64,000 nucleotides of DNA from Oenococcus oeni DSM 20252 = AWRIB129. Lineage in GTDB: Bacteria > Bacillota > Bacilli > Lactobacillales > Lactobacillaceae. Made by a program: the position numbers and the translations under genes. Where the stretch lies: NCBI RefSeq assembly GCF_000372485.1, contig NZ_AQVA01000002.1:85655-149654 (forward strand), written 5' to 3'. A model generated the notes under the pieces. The model saw nothing but the letters and a program-made list of their open reading frames with translations, was not told the DNA's origin and made no database searches. Position 1 is the stretch's first letter. Every line of letters begins with the position of its first letter. This document shows, one piece after another, positions 1 through 9,359 of this stretch.

Positions 1-2114
1 ACCAGATAGAAAAAGTGCTTTTGCATGCCAATGACAAAGTCGATCAGCCGCTTGACAGCCAATTAATCAAAAATATCGTTGATCAAGTCATGACAAAAAT
101 ACCGCTTTCCGACAACTCTGTAGCAACTCGCCAGGATTTGAACACAGCTATTCTGCGTTCTTTAAAAGAGCAGGGCAATCCACAACTGGCACAAGTCGCG
201 AATAATCAATTATTGTCGGCCGAAATTAATTCCAGCAAAGCAACGGATATCAATTTTACGATTCAAAAACTGCTTAACAAAGACAAGACAGTCGTCAATG
301 AAAATGCGAACAAGGACAGCCATGTTTTTAATACTCAACGAGATTTGACGGCAGGCACCGTTGCGCGTTCAATTGGTTTGAAAATGCTTCCGCCAAGGGT
401 CGCCAAAGCACATATGAGTGGCGATATCCATTGGCATGATTTGGATTATCAACCATATAGCCCAATGACCAACTGCTGCTTAATCGATTTTAAAGAAATG
501 TTGACCAACGGTTTTAAAATCGGCAATGCCGAACTTGAATCTCCAAATTCAATTCAGACTGCCACTGCCCAAATGGCCCAGATCATTGCTAATGTAGCTT
601 CCAGCCAATATGGTGGTTGTTCTGCAGATCGGACTGACGAATTTCTAGCTCCCTTTGCTGAAAAAAATTATCATAAGAATCTAGCCGAAGCAAAGCAATG
701 GATTGAAGACGAAGACAAACAGGAAGCTTTTGCTCGTCAAAAAACCGAAAAAGACATTTACGACGCGATGCAGGGTTTGGAATATGAAATTAATACTTTG
801 TATTCTTCTCAAGGCCAGACGCCATTTACGACTGTCGGTTTTGGTTTAGGAACGAGTTGGATAGAACGGTCGATCCAAAAGGCGATTTTACAAGTTCGGA
901 TTAAGGGCTTGGGCAAGGAAAGGCGGACGGCGATTTTTCCAAAATTAGTCTTTACTATCAAACGTGGGCTCAATCTAAAACCTGAAGATCCTAACTATGA
1001 TATTAAGCAGTTGGCAATCGAATGTGCCACTAAGCGGATGTATCCTGATGTTTTGATGTATGACAAAATTGTTGAACTTACCGGTAGTTTCAAAGCCCCG
1101 ATGGGCTGTCGTTCATTTTTGCAAGGATGGTGGGATGAAAATGGCCGCGAAGTCAATGCCGGTCGCATGAATTTAGGGGTTGTTACAGTTAACCTTCCCA
1201 GAATAGCCATGGAGTCAAAAGGAGATCAGGCGAAGTTTTGGAAGATTTTCGAGGATCGTTTGAATGTTTGTAAAGAAGCGCTTGTTTTCAAGATCAACCG
1301 CGCCAAAGAAGCTAGTCCGGAGAATGCTCCGATTCTTTATGAATATGGAGCCTTCGGCAAGCGCTTGAAGCCGACTGATTCAATCGATCAGCTCTTTAAT
1401 AAATCCCGCTCGACTGTTTCTTTGGGATATATCGGTATTTATGAAGTGGGAACTGTCTTTTTTGGTCACGCTTGGGAACATAACCCGGAGGCCAAAGCAT
1501 TTTCTGTTAAGATTGTCAAAACCTTATGGGAACACTGCAAGGCTTGGGAAAAGGAATATGGCTACCATTTCAGTGTTTACAGTACTCCAAGTGAGAGCTT
1601 GACCGATACATTCTGCCGGCTTGATACAAAGAAGTTTGGCATTGTTAAAGACATTACCGATAAGGAATATTACACGAATAGTTTCCACTATGATGTTAGA
1701 AAGAAAATTACCCCCTTTGAAAAGATCGATTTTGAAAAAGATTATCCAAAATACTGTTCTGGCGGTTTTATTCATTATTGTGAATATCCAAATTTGAAAC
1801 AAAATCCAAAAGCATTGGAAGCAGTTTGGGACTACGCTTATGACAAAATCGGGTATTTAGGAACCAACACTCCTATCGACCAATGTTTTAAATGTGGTTT
1901 TAAGGGAGAATTTGAAGCCACAGCGCGTGGTTTTAAGTGCCCGAAGTGTGGTAATACCGATCCGGCAACCTGTGATGTTGTTAAAAGGACTTGTGGATAT
2001 CTTGGCAACCCATTGCAGCGGCCAATGATTCATGGACGTCACCAGGAAATTATTTCTCGTGTCAAGCACATGTCGCTCGGAAATGATAGTACAAGCAGTG
2101 CTCGTCAAGGATAG
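1..2114 (+). CDS. nrdD: Anaerobic ribonucleoside-triphosphate reductase, 5' end outside window
   Basis: Class III ribonucleotide reductase, which reduces NTPs to dNTPs without oxygen using a glycyl radical installed by NrdG. The reading frame is open to the left edge, so the N-terminus lies outside; the first visible residues are the end of an ATP-cone domain. Family marks are the paired cysteines in TNCCLIDF, MGCRSFL, a C-terminal zinc site of two CxxC pairs (CFKCG and CPKCG), and the glycyl-radical loop RTCGYLG about 40 residues from the end. nrdG follows after 9 nt. The family assignment is secure. Confidence 0.96.
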   Translation, partial: QIEKVLLHANDKVDQPLDSQLIKNIVDQVMTKIPLSDNSVATRQDLNTAILRSLKEQGNPQLAQVANNQLLSAEINSSKATDINFTIQKLLNKDKTVVNENANKDSHVFNTQRDLTAGTVARSIGLKMLPPRVAKAHMSGDIHWHDLDYQPYSPMTNCCLIDFKEMLTNGFKIGNAELESPNSIQTATAQMAQIIANVASSQYGGCSADRTDEFLAPFAEKNYHKNLAEAKQWIEDEDKQEAFARQKTEKDIYDAMQGLEYEINTLYSSQGQTPFTTVGFGLGTSWIERSIQKAILQVRIKGLGKERRTAIFPKLVFTIKRGLNLKPEDPNYDIKQLAIECATKRMYPDVLMYDKIVELTGSFKAPMGCRSFLQGWWDENGREVNAGRMNLGVVTVNLPRIAMESKGDQAKFWKIFEDRLNVCKEALVFKINRAKEASPENAPILYEYGAFGKRLKPTDSIDQLFNKSRSTVSLGYIGIYEVGTVFFGHAWEHNPEAKAFSVKIVKTLWEHCKAWEKEYGYHFSVYSTPSESLTDTFCRLDTKKFGIVKDITDKEYYTNSFHYDVRKKITPFEKIDFEKDYPKYCSGGFIHYCEYPNLKQNPKALEAVWDYAYDKIGYLGTNTPIDQCFKCGFKGEFEATARGFKCPKCGNTDPATCDVVKRTCGYLGNPLQRPMIHGRHQEIISRVKHMSLGNDSTSSARQG

Positions 2115-2123
2115 GAGATTTTA

Positions 2124-2744
2124 ATGACGGAAAAGGAAACAAAAGCCGTAGCAAAAAGGCAGCACCAACATCGGCAGCGTTTGCCAAAAAATCCAAAACC
2201 TAAAGAATGGTTGTCTAAAGATTTAAGTTTGGATTATGTGGCTAGTTATAAACCATTTAATTTTGTTGATGGCGAAGGAGTCCGCTGCAGCTTATATGTC
2301 AGCGGCTGCAAGTTTGCCTGTCCCGGCTGCTATAACAAGGTCGCTCAGAATTTTCATTATGGTCAGCCGTACACGAAAGATTTAGAAGATCAGATCATCG
2401 CCGATCTTGGTCAGTCTTATGTTCAGGGGCTGACTTTATTAGGCGGCGAACCATTTTTGAACACTCATGTATGTTTGCAATTGATCGATAGAATTCATAA
2501 AGAATATGGTCATAGTAAGGATATTTGGTCTTGGACCGGCTATACCTGGGATGAGCTGCAGCTGGAATCAGATGATAAAAAAGAAATGTTGAGTAAATTA
2601 GACATTCTGGTCGATGGCCGTTTTTTGGAAGCACAAAAAGATTTAACACTGCAATTTAGAGGCAGTTCGAATCAGAGAATCATTGATGTTCAGAAATCCT
2701 TGCAGCAATCCAAGGTAGTTATTTGGGACCGTTTGGTTAGATAG
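2124..2744 (+). CDS. nrdG: Anaerobic ribonucleotide reductase activating protein (radical SAM)
   Basis: Radical-SAM activase that uses a [4Fe-4S] cluster and S-adenosylmethionine to make the glycyl radical on NrdD. The cluster motif CKFACPGC (CxxxCxxC) lies near residue 67, preceded by the family motif DGEGVRCSLYVSGC, and GGEP follows. The start has the Shine-Dalgarno AGGAGA. The basic N-terminal extension of about 35 residues (Lys, Arg, Gln and His rich) makes it longer than the compact E. coli enzyme. It is cotranscribed with nrdD and only 17 nt from sufC, so the consumer of a 4Fe-4S cluster is adjacent to the cluster assembly genes. Confidence 0.95.
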   Translation: MTEKETKAVAKRQHQHRQRLPKNPKPKEWLSKDLSLDYVASYKPFNFVDGEGVRCSLYVSGCKFACPGCYNKVAQNFHYGQPYTKDLEDQIIADLGQSYVQGLTLLGGEPFLNTHVCLQLIDRIHKEYGHSKDIWSWTGYTWDELQLESDDKKEMLSKLDILVDGRFLEAQKDLTLQFRGSSNQRIIDVQKSLQQSKVVIWDRLVR

Positions 2745-2761
2745 GAAGGTAAGATTGACCA

Positions 2762-3532
2762 GTGACAACTTTAGAGATCAAAAATCTACACGTTCAAGCA
2801 GAGGGACAACATATTTTAAAGGGTGTTAATTTAACTGTATCCACTGGTGAGATTCACGCGATTATGGGTCCGAATGGGACCGGGAAATCGACTCTATCAG
2901 AAACAATTATGGGTAGAAGTGGTTATCAGGTGACTGAAGGCGATATTTTACTCGATGGCAAAAGTATCTTAAATTGGACTGTTGATGAGCGCGCTCGACA
3001 CGGCCTATTTCTTGCGATGCAATATCCTCAAGAAATACCCGGAATTACGAATATGGAATTCATTCGAGCAGCGGTTAATGCCGGCCGACCAAAGGAAAAA
3101 GCGATTAAAGTTCGCGATTTTCTCCAACAGTTGGATGAGAAAATGGCTCTATTAAAAATACCGGAAGAGATGGCGGAACGGTATTTAAACGAGGGATTTT
3201 CCGGCGGCGAAAAAAAACGTAACGAAATATTGCAGCTTTTGATGTTAAAACCCCGTTTTGCAATTCTAGACGAGATTGATTCCGGCCTTGATATCGATGC
3301 ATTAACAATTGTCGCTAAAGGTGTTAATTCTTTGCGTGGAGCTGAATTTGGTTCCTTAATTATTACTCACTATCAACGACTTTTGAAATATATTGTTCCT
3401 GACGTTGTTCATATTATGATGGGTGGACGGATTGTAAAGACTGGTGGTCCGGATTTGGCCGCTGAACTGGAAAAAACTGGATACGAGGGTCTTGCCAAGA
3501 CGCTTGGTTTAGAGACTGCAGACCATGATTAA
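2762..3532 (+). CDS. sufC: Fe-S cluster assembly ATPase SufC
   Basis: Soluble ABC-type ATPase that energises the SufBCD scaffold. Walker A is GPNGTGKST, the signature region is GFSGGEKKRNE and Walker B is AILDEIDSGLD. The extended SufC signature with KKRNE is diagnostic. The length of 256 residues is normal. The start is GTG, preceded by AGGAAGG. It is the first suf gene and overlaps sufD by 8 nt, so translation is coupled. It could be read through from nrdDG. Confidence 0.96.
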   Translation: MTTLEIKNLHVQAEGQHILKGVNLTVSTGEIHAIMGPNGTGKSTLSETIMGRSGYQVTEGDILLDGKSILNWTVDERARHGLFLAMQYPQEIPGITNMEFIRAAVNAGRPKEKAIKVRDFLQQLDEKMALLKIPEEMAERYLNEGFSGGEKKRNEILQLLMLKPRFAILDEIDSGLDIDALTIVAKGVNSLRGAEFGSLIITHYQRLLKYIVPDVVHIMMGGRIVKTGGPDLAAELEKTGYEGLAKTLGLETADHD

Positions 3533-4805
3533 GACAAGACGTTCCGATTTTTTTAAACGGCAATTGAATGTTTTAGCAGATCTTCATGAAGCTGAATGGT
3601 TGACCGAACATCGTAAAAAAGCTCTTTCGGTTAGCCGAGACTTGGATTGGCCGGATTACCCGCGAGTTTTAAAAACAACTTTCCAAGCGATTTCAGCACC
3701 TTCAAGTTGGTCGCTTCAAGAAGAAAAAACTTTTCTTACAGAAAAATCTCAAATTAGGATCGAACAAAGTAACTTATCAAGTTTGAAGATTTATCTTCCT
3801 CGGGAACTTCAAAAACTTGGTGTCGTCGTGATGAATCTTTTTGAGGCTGCCGAAAAAAGGCCTGATTTAGTCCAACAATATTTGCAAAAAGATCCGAATA
3901 ACCGCTTGCTGGCCATGCACCAGGCTTATTGGAATTGCGGTCTTTTAATTTATTTGCCAAACGATCTTCATTTGGAAAAACCAATTGAAATTTCTTTGAC
4001 TGTGGATAATTATGCTTCGGCAATTGAACAACATATTTTATTTATCACCGGTAGTGGCGTTACGGCTACAGTTGTTCAAACGACAAAGTCTTCGCCCGGT
4101 TTGGAAAAAGTGCAGCTCAATTCTGTCTTTGATTTGATTGCCGGTCCGGGAAGCCGGCTTGATTGTTTTGCCGTTGACCAATTAAATCATTCTAAGATCA
4201 GTTACTTCAATCGTTTCAGCCGCCTCGGAGTTGATGCAGAAGTTAATTGGCTCTTGGCGGAAATGAATTTGAATAATTTGGTTGGCGAGTGTTCGGCGAT
4301 CTTAAATGGCAATGGTTCAAAAGCCAACTTAAGGGTCGTTAGTTTGGCTGATCGAAAGCAGAAACAGGCCTTGATGACAAAACTGATTCACATTGGTCAA
4401 CATACAACCGGCAACATTAATCAACGCGGAGTGATTCTTCAAGATGGTCGTTTGATTTATAATGCGGTTGGCAAAATCGTTAAGGGCGCCCACGGTGCTA
4501 ATTCGGAACAAAGCAGCCGGATTTTATTATTGTCTCCCACTGCGACAGGAGATGCCAATCCAATTCTTTTAATTGATGAAAATGACGTTGAAGCTGGTCA
4601 CGCTGCCAGTATTGGTCGAGTGAGTCCGGAGCAGCTTTATTATTTAATGAGTCGCGGATTAACAGTCGATCGGGCCCGTCAATTACTTGTTAAAGGTTTT
4701 TTTGATGATCTTTTGGATCGTTTGCCAATCGAAAATTTAAGAGCCGAATTAGATCAGGCATTGGAAAGGAGACTGTTAACGAATGTCCAAAAATCAGTTT
4801 CGTGA
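3525..4805 (+). CDS. sufD: Fe-S cluster assembly protein SufD
   Basis: Beta-helical scaffold partner of SufB and SufC. The C-terminal half carries the SufBD core, including [21 protein letters not shown] near residue 365, the helix that also ends SufB. The length of 426 residues fits the family. It overlaps sufC by 8 nt and sufS by 23 nt. The N-terminal region is poorly conserved, as is usual for SufD. Confidence 0.93.
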   Translation: MIKTRRSDFFKRQLNVLADLHEAEWLTEHRKKALSVSRDLDWPDYPRVLKTTFQAISAPSSWSLQEEKTFLTEKSQIRIEQSNLSSLKIYLPRELQKLGVVVMNLFEAAEKRPDLVQQYLQKDPNNRLLAMHQAYWNCGLLIYLPNDLHLEKPIEISLTVDNYASAIEQHILFITGSGVTATVVQTTKSSPGLEKVQLNSVFDLIAGPGSRLDCFAVDQLNHSKISYFNRFSRLGVDAEVNWLLAEMNLNNLVGECSAILNGNGSKANLRVVSLADRKQKQALMTKLIHIGQHTTGNINQRGVILQDGRLIYNAVGKIVKGAHGANSEQSSRILLLSPTATGDANPILLIDENDVEAGHAASIGRVSPEQLYYLMSRGLTVDRARQLLVKGFFDDLLDRLPIENLRAELDQALERRLLTNVQKSVS

Positions 4806-6036
4806 CGATTTTCCTATTTTGAATAATGTGAAAATGAATGATGAACCCTTGGCTTATTTGGATAATGCGGCAACGAGCCAAAAACCCCAACTTGTTATCG
4901 ACAGAATTAGCAGGTATTACAGTTATGAGAATGCTAATATTCACCGAGCAACACATGCTTTGGCTTTAAAAGCGACTGACGATTACGAGCAGGTCCGTGA
5001 CCAGGTGCGGCATTTCATTAATGCAAAGTCCCGCGACGAGATAATTTTTACCCGCAGCACAACTGAAAGTTTAAATTGGGTGGCTCAGCGCTGGGGTGAA
5101 GCAAAACTTAAACCGGGAGACGAAATTGTTCTTTCGATTTTAGAACATCACAGTAATCTCGTACCTTGGCAGCAGGTGGCCAAAAAAACCGGAGCCCGTT
5201 TACGCTTTTTGGATTTTAATCAAGAAGGCGTGATTGATTTGAATGCTGCCAAAAAAACAATTAATGCAAAAACGAAAATTGTCAGCATTACTCAGGTTTC
5301 TAACGTACTTGGCAGTATTCAGCCGGTCAAAGAGTTGGCGCTTATGGCTCATCAGGTTAATGCAATTATGATTGTCGATGCTGCCCAAAGCGTTCCTCAT
5401 TTTAAGATTGATGTCCAAAATCTCGACTGTGATTTTTTGGCATTTTCTGCTCACAAGATGCTGGGGCCAACCGGAGTCGGTGTTTTATATGGTAAAAGTG
5501 AATTGCTTGAGAAAATTGATCCGGAGTTTTTCGGTGGCGAGATGATTGAAGAAGTTAGTAAAAATGAAGCGAGCTTCAAAAGCGGCGCATTGCGTTTTGA
5601 AGCCGGGACGCAAAATATTGCCGGTGTAATTGCTTTTGGCGCTGCCTTAACATATTTACAAAAAGTTGGTTTTGATAAAATTGCCGCACAAGATCGGTCC
5701 TTAATGGAATCCGCTATTTCTGCTTTACAAAATAGATCGCAGGTGAAGATTTATGGATCGGCCGATCCTGCTAATCACACCGGAATTATTTCTTTTAATG
5801 TTGGTGAAATTCATCCTCACGATGTATCGACAGTTTTCGATCTTGACGGAGTTGCGATTCGAGCCGGACATCATTGTGCCGAACCCTTAATGAACCGTTT
5901 GGGTGTTTCAGCAACCTGTCGGGCAAGCTTTTATTTTTATAATAATTTGGACGACGTCGAGAGATTTTTAATTGCTCTAAAGGATACGGAAGATTTTTTT
6001 AATCGTCACCCTTCAAAGGAGTCCTCAAATGGCTAA
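4783..6036 (+). CDS. sufS: Cysteine desulfurase SufS
   Basis: PLP-dependent cysteine desulfurase (type II) that supplies sulfur for cluster assembly. The Schiff-base lysine is in [10 protein letters not shown] (K225) and the persulfide cysteine is in RAGHHCAEP (C365), the SufS-type arrangement. The cofactor pocket includes DNAATSQKP near the N-terminus. The start follows AAAGGAGA and lies inside the end of sufD. Length 417 residues. Confidence 0.96.
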   Translation: MSKNQFRDDFPILNNVKMNDEPLAYLDNAATSQKPQLVIDRISRYYSYENANIHRATHALALKATDDYEQVRDQVRHFINAKSRDEIIFTRSTTESLNWVAQRWGEAKLKPGDEIVLSILEHHSNLVPWQQVAKKTGARLRFLDFNQEGVIDLNAAKKTINAKTKIVSITQVSNVLGSIQPVKELALMAHQVNAIMIVDAAQSVPHFKIDVQNLDCDFLAFSAHKMLGPTGVGVLYGKSELLEKIDPEFFGGEMIEEVSKNEASFKSGALRFEAGTQNIAGVIAFGAALTYLQKVGFDKIAAQDRSLMESAISALQNRSQVKIYGSADPANHTGIISFNVGEIHPHDVSTVFDLDGVAIRAGHHCAEPLMNRLGVSATCRASFYFYNNLDDVERFLIALKDTEDFFNRHPSKESSNG

Positions 6037-7417
6037 GACAGTACAAAGATCGGGCACAGAATTTCATGATCAGTTCAAACCGATATATTCTACTGGAATT
6101 GGTCTTGATGAAAAGGTTGTTCGCGAAATTTCGGCTGCTAAACACGAGCCCGATTGGATGCTTGATTATCGTTTAAAATCATTGGCGATTTATAATAAAA
6201 TGCCCATGCCTGATTTTGGTCCGGACTTGAGCGGCCTAGAGCTTGATCGCCTGCATTATTTTCAGCGCGCTACTGATAAAAAGTACCGCGACTGGAATGA
6301 TGTTCCTGCGACTATTAAAGAGACTTTTGATCGATTGGGGGTTCCTGAAGCAGAAAGACAGTATCTGGCCGGTTCGAGTGCCCAATACGAATCAGAAGTT
6401 GTTTACCACAACATCAAAGATCAATTTGCCAAACAGGGAATTATTTTTACCGATACGGACACAGCCTTACAAAAGTATCCGGAATTATTTAAAAAATGGT
6501 TCGGTAAATTAGTCAGTCCGGCTACGAACAAATTTTCAGCCCTAAACGGTGCAGTATGGTCTGGCGGAGCTTTCATTTATGTTCCAAAAGGCGTTCGCGT
6601 TAAGACACCGATGCAGTCTTATTTTCGTATTAACGAGATCAATACCGGGCAGTTTGAACGGACTTTGATTATTGTCGACGAAGGGGCCAGTGTGAACTAT
6701 GTCGAAGGTTGTACGGCGCCCCACTATGATTCCGATAGCCTTCATGCTGCCGTTGTAGAAGTAAACGTTCAGAGGGACGCATATTGCCGTTATACGACGA
6801 TTCAAAACTGGTCGACTAATGTTTACAGTATGGAGACAAAAAAAGCTTCAGCAGCTGAAAATGCGACGATGGAGTGGGTTGACGGGAACTTGGGTTCAAA
6901 AATTACGATGAAGTATCCGTCTGTTTATTTAAATGGTCCTGGAGCAAGGGGGACAATGTTGTCAATTGCCGTTGCCGGAGCACACATGGATCAGGATAAC
7001 GGAGCTCGGATGATTCACAATGCTCCCAATACGTCTTCCAGCATTATTTCAAAATCGATTTCCAAAGATGGTGGCGCGGTCGACTATCGTGGCGCGGTTC
7101 GTTTTGGCGAACATTCCCAAGGATCAAAAGCTCATGTTGAATGCGACACGATTATCATGGACGATAAATCATCTTCCGATACGATTCCGATCAATGAAAT
7201 TCATAATGGACAAGTCAGTATGGAACATGAAGCCCGTGTTTCCAAAATATCGGAAGAACAACTTTATTATTTAATGAGTCGCGGAATTTCTGAGGCGACA
7301 GCTACCCAAATGATTATTATGGGTTTTATTGAACCTTTTACAAAACAATTACCGATGGAATATGCAGTCGAACTTAATCGTTTGATCGAATTTCAAATGG
7401 CAGGTTCGATCGGTTAG
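6029..7417 (+). CDS. sufB: Fe-S cluster scaffold SufB
   Basis: Scaffold on which the nascent Fe-S cluster is built. It shows the SufB core [13 protein letters not shown], the segment EGCTAP, the conserved block [10 protein letters not shown] with DYRG, and a C-terminal helix [12 protein letters not shown] shared with SufD. The start follows AAAGGAG and overlaps sufS by 8 nt. The length of 462 residues is typical. In Bacillus the order is C-D-S-U-B; here sufB precedes sufU. Confidence 0.96.
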   Translation: MAKTVQRSGTEFHDQFKPIYSTGIGLDEKVVREISAAKHEPDWMLDYRLKSLAIYNKMPMPDFGPDLSGLELDRLHYFQRATDKKYRDWNDVPATIKETFDRLGVPEAERQYLAGSSAQYESEVVYHNIKDQFAKQGIIFTDTDTALQKYPELFKKWFGKLVSPATNKFSALNGAVWSGGAFIYVPKGVRVKTPMQSYFRINEINTGQFERTLIIVDEGASVNYVEGCTAPHYDSDSLHAAVVEVNVQRDAYCRYTTIQNWSTNVYSMETKKASAAENATMEWVDGNLGSKITMKYPSVYLNGPGARGTMLSIAVAGAHMDQDNGARMIHNAPNTSSSIISKSISKDGGAVDYRGAVRFGEHSQGSKAHVECDTIIMDDKSSSDTIPINEIHNGQVSMEHEARVSKISEEQLYYLMSRGISEATATQMIIMGFIEPFTKQLPMEYAVELNRLIEFQMAGSIG

Positions 7418-7426
7418 GATATTTTC

Positions 7427-7867
7427 GTGGGATTAGAAGGATTAAATCAGTTATATCGGCAGGTTGTTTTGGATGCTGCCGTTGACCAAAGATATCGGGG
7501 ACAATTACTGAACCCAACGGCAGTCCAGCTTGCCCACAATCCAAATTGCGGCGATGTTTTAGAGCTTCAGATCAAAGTTTCTGATCGGCATATCACTGCA
7601 ATTGCTTTTCAAGGGCAGGGTTGCACGATTAGTCAGGCTTCGGCAAGTATTCTTGCTGATTTGGCACTTCACCAATCGCTTGAAAGCATGCAAACGAGAA
7701 TTTCCCAATTTCAGAAGATGATTACTGGGAAAGAAAGTGTAGAAATCGATCAGCTTGGAGATGCTTCGGTCTTTTCTAAAATCAGTCAATTTCCAACCCG
7801 GGTGAAATGCGCCGGTTTGGCTTGGGATGCTTTGGAACAAATGCTAAAAAACAATCAATTTGATTAG
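7427..7867 (+). CDS. sufU: SufU zinc-dependent sulfurtransferase (IscU-like)
   Basis: Gram-positive SufU, which accepts persulfide sulfur from SufS at a zinc site. The three conserved cysteines are in NPNCGD, GQGCTIS and RVKCAGLAW, with the aspartate after the first cysteine. The 18-20 residue insertion between the second and third cysteines that separates SufU from IscU is present. The start is GTG with a weak AGGA 9 nt upstream. It is the last gene of the operon and is followed directly by a terminator. Confidence 0.93.
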   Translation: MGLEGLNQLYRQVVLDAAVDQRYRGQLLNPTAVQLAHNPNCGDVLELQIKVSDRHITAIAFQGQGCTISQASASILADLALHQSLESMQTRISQFQKMITGKESVEIDQLGDASVFSKISQFPTRVKCAGLAWDALEQMLKNNQFD

Positions 7868-7872
7868 TGGAC

Positions 7873-7903
7873 AAAAAGGAGGAATAATCGGCCTCCTTTT
7901 TGT
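7873..7903 (+). terminator. Rho-independent terminator after sufU
   Basis: AAAAAGGAGG and CCTCCTTTTT form a perfect 10-bp stem around a 9-nt loop, ending in T residues. It closes the nrdDG-suf transcription unit. The -10-like TATTAT of the next gene begins inside its trailing end. Confidence 0.9.
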
Positions 7904-7908
7904 ATTAT
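7903..7908 (+). promoter_or_regulatory. -10 box of a putative leaderless promoter (7915 gene)
   Basis: TATTAT ends 6 nt before the ATG at 7915. No Shine-Dalgarno sequence lies at usable spacing, since the nearest purine tract is inside the sufU terminator. No clear -35 is visible. Confidence 0.5.
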
Positions 7909-7914
7909 TAAGCT

Positions 7915-8226
7915 ATGTCTTTAAAAGACAGGATCAACAATTGGGTCGAAAAAAGAAACGCCAAGGACGAAGCTCAAGATCGTTTGAAAAAACGAAAAGC
8001 GATCGAAAAGCAATATGCCAAGGAACATCCAAAACAGGTAACTCCTGTCCAACCGGAATACGAACAAGAATTCAAATTAACTCACAATGGCAAGTTCGAG
8101 CTTGGTTCGGACGGAAAGCTGACAAGTAAAGGAAGAAGCCAAAGACTAAAATTTCGCTTGAATATTGCTATTTTGTCATTGGTAGTTCTGATTGTCCTTT
8201 TGTATCTATACTTTATTTTTTTATGA
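7915..8226 (+). CDS. Small C-terminally anchored membrane protein, unknown function
   Basis: I do not recognise a family. The protein has 103 residues: a highly charged N-terminal 75 residues (Lys, Glu, Arg and Gln rich, probably helical), then one hydrophobic segment at about residues 82-102 ending two residues before the stop, in the manner of a tail-anchored protein. It sits 12 nt upstream of mtnN and is probably cotranscribed with it. The start lacks a Shine-Dalgarno sequence and is preceded by TATTAT at leaderless distance. Confidence 0.75.
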   Translation: MSLKDRINNWVEKRNAKDEAQDRLKKRKAIEKQYAKEHPKQVTPVQPEYEQEFKLTHNGKFELGSDGKLTSKGRSQRLKFRLNIAILSLVVLIVLLYLYFIFL

Positions 8227-8238
8227 GGAGCTCTATAA

Positions 8239-8913
8239 ATGAAGATTGGAATCATTACACCGATGGAACAGGAAAAGCGTCAATTGCTGGATGCTTTGAG
8301 TAATATTCAAAGCAAAAAAATTGCCGGACAGAATTTCTCCGAAGGACAGATTTATGGTAAAGATGTTATTTTGACGGAATCCGGAATTGGCAAAGTTCAA
8401 GCCGCGATGGCAACCGGTGTTCTTTTGGATCGCTATAAACCGGATCTTGTTGTGAATACTGGGTCTGCCGGTGCTTTAGCTGCCGGTTTGCATATTGGCG
8501 ATCAGGTTATTGCCAGCAAATTGGCTCATCATGACGTTTACAACACCAAATTCGAAGGTTCTGTTGGCTACGTGCCGGAAAAACCGCGTTTCTTTGAATC
8601 TGATCCTCAGTTGGTAAAAGATTTTCAAGAGGTTAATCCGGAAGCAAAGACTGGTTTGATTGTTACAGGCGATTCCTTTGTGATGGGCGACATGAAAAAT
8701 ACAATTATTAAAAATTTTCCTGATGGATTGGCCGTTGAAATGGAAGGTGCGGCAGTTGCTCAAGTTGCCTACGATTTCCAAGTACCTTTTGTCATTCTAA
8801 GAGCGATTTCCGATGCTGCCGATGACCAAGCGGCGATTAGTTTCGATGAATTTCTCGTGCAGGCTGGCGAAAGATCGGCTAAATTGCTTTTAAACTTTAT
8901 TCAATCAATTTAA
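8239..8913 (+). CDS. mtnN: 5'-methylthioadenosine/S-adenosylhomocysteine nucleosidase
   Basis: Cleaves adenine from MTA and SAH in the activated-methyl cycle. Family features are MKIGIITPMEQE at the start, TGSAGAL, the substrate motif VEMEGAAVAQVA, and SDAADDQA with the catalytic aspartate. The length of 224 residues is normal. The start follows GAGGAG. The following DUF1831 gene and recD2 match the gene neighbourhood known from lactobacilli. Confidence 0.95.
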   Translation: MKIGIITPMEQEKRQLLDALSNIQSKKIAGQNFSEGQIYGKDVILTESGIGKVQAAMATGVLLDRYKPDLVVNTGSAGALAAGLHIGDQVIASKLAHHDVYNTKFEGSVGYVPEKPRFFESDPQLVKDFQEVNPEAKTGLIVTGDSFVMGDMKNTIIKNFPDGLAVEMEGAAVAQVAYDFQVPFVILRAISDAADDQAAISFDEFLVQAGERSAKLLLNFIQSI

Positions 8914-8915
8914 TT

Positions 8916-8945
8916 TTGATGCTTAAGGGTTTCGCTTGATATAAT
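8916..8945 (+). promoter_or_regulatory. Promoter of the DUF1831 gene, putative leaderless
   Basis: TTGATG (8916-8921), an 18-nt spacer and TATAAT (8940-8945). The -10 ends 6 nt before the ATG at 8952, so transcription should begin at or next to the start codon. Confidence 0.6.
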
Positions 8946-8951
8946 TTAAAC

Positions 8952-9293
8952 ATGGCATTTGAAAACACAGTTTTGGTAAAGGGCGATCAAGGATATCGAA
9001 TCAGCCCTGAAATAAAAGCTTTTACTCTTCGAGATCTTGGTTTTGTTTTAAATAATGCCGGTGCTTTTGTTCAAACAGACATGCTTGAACCGGAAAAGGG
9101 CTACTCTGCTTCGAGAAAATTAAAGATAACCTTTACGAAGGATTTGACTGCCTTTAAACTTTCATTGCTCAGTGGCAACGAAGCGATTAATATTGACATT
9201 TTTTCCAATCCTAAAGACAAAGCTTTGGTAGAACAGTATCGTTTTTTTATGAAGCAATTAATTGATCGAAAAGTTATCGAAACAATTAGTTGA
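8952..9293 (+). CDS. DUF1831 family protein
   Basis: A 113-residue soluble protein that I place in DUF1831 from its overall sequence and from its position. In lactobacilli this family sits between mtnN and a cysteine desulfurase, mnmA and recD2 block. Here the desulfurase and mnmA are absent and recD2 follows directly. Function is unknown; the usual company suggests tRNA thiolation or sulfur transfer, which is inference. There is no Shine-Dalgarno sequence; a TATAAT box lies at leaderless distance. Confidence 0.7.
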   Translation: MAFENTVLVKGDQGYRISPEIKAFTLRDLGFVLNNAGAFVQTDMLEPEKGYSASRKLKITFTKDLTAFKLSLLSGNEAINIDIFSNPKDKALVEQYRFFMKQLIDRKVIETIS

Positions 9294-9316
9294 TCTTTAA
9301 TATTCAAATCTTGCTT

Positions 9317-9341
9317 AAGCGCCGAATGACGCTATTTATTT
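9317..9341 (+). terminator. Weak terminator-like hairpin before recD2
   Basis: AGCG (9318-9321) pairs with CGCT (9330-9333), followed by an AT-rich tract. The sequence resembles a decayed copy of the strong AAGCGCC/GGCGCTT terminator after pepN at 62227. The stem is only 4 bp, so function is doubtful. Confidence 0.35.
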
Positions 9342-9346
9342 TGAGT

Positions 9347-9352
9347 TAAACT
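9347..9352 (+). promoter_or_regulatory. Possible -10 of recD2
   Basis: TAAACT ends 7 nt before the GTG start at 9360. No Shine-Dalgarno sequence and no good -35 are present. Confidence 0.35.
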
Positions 9353-9359
9353 GATTTAA

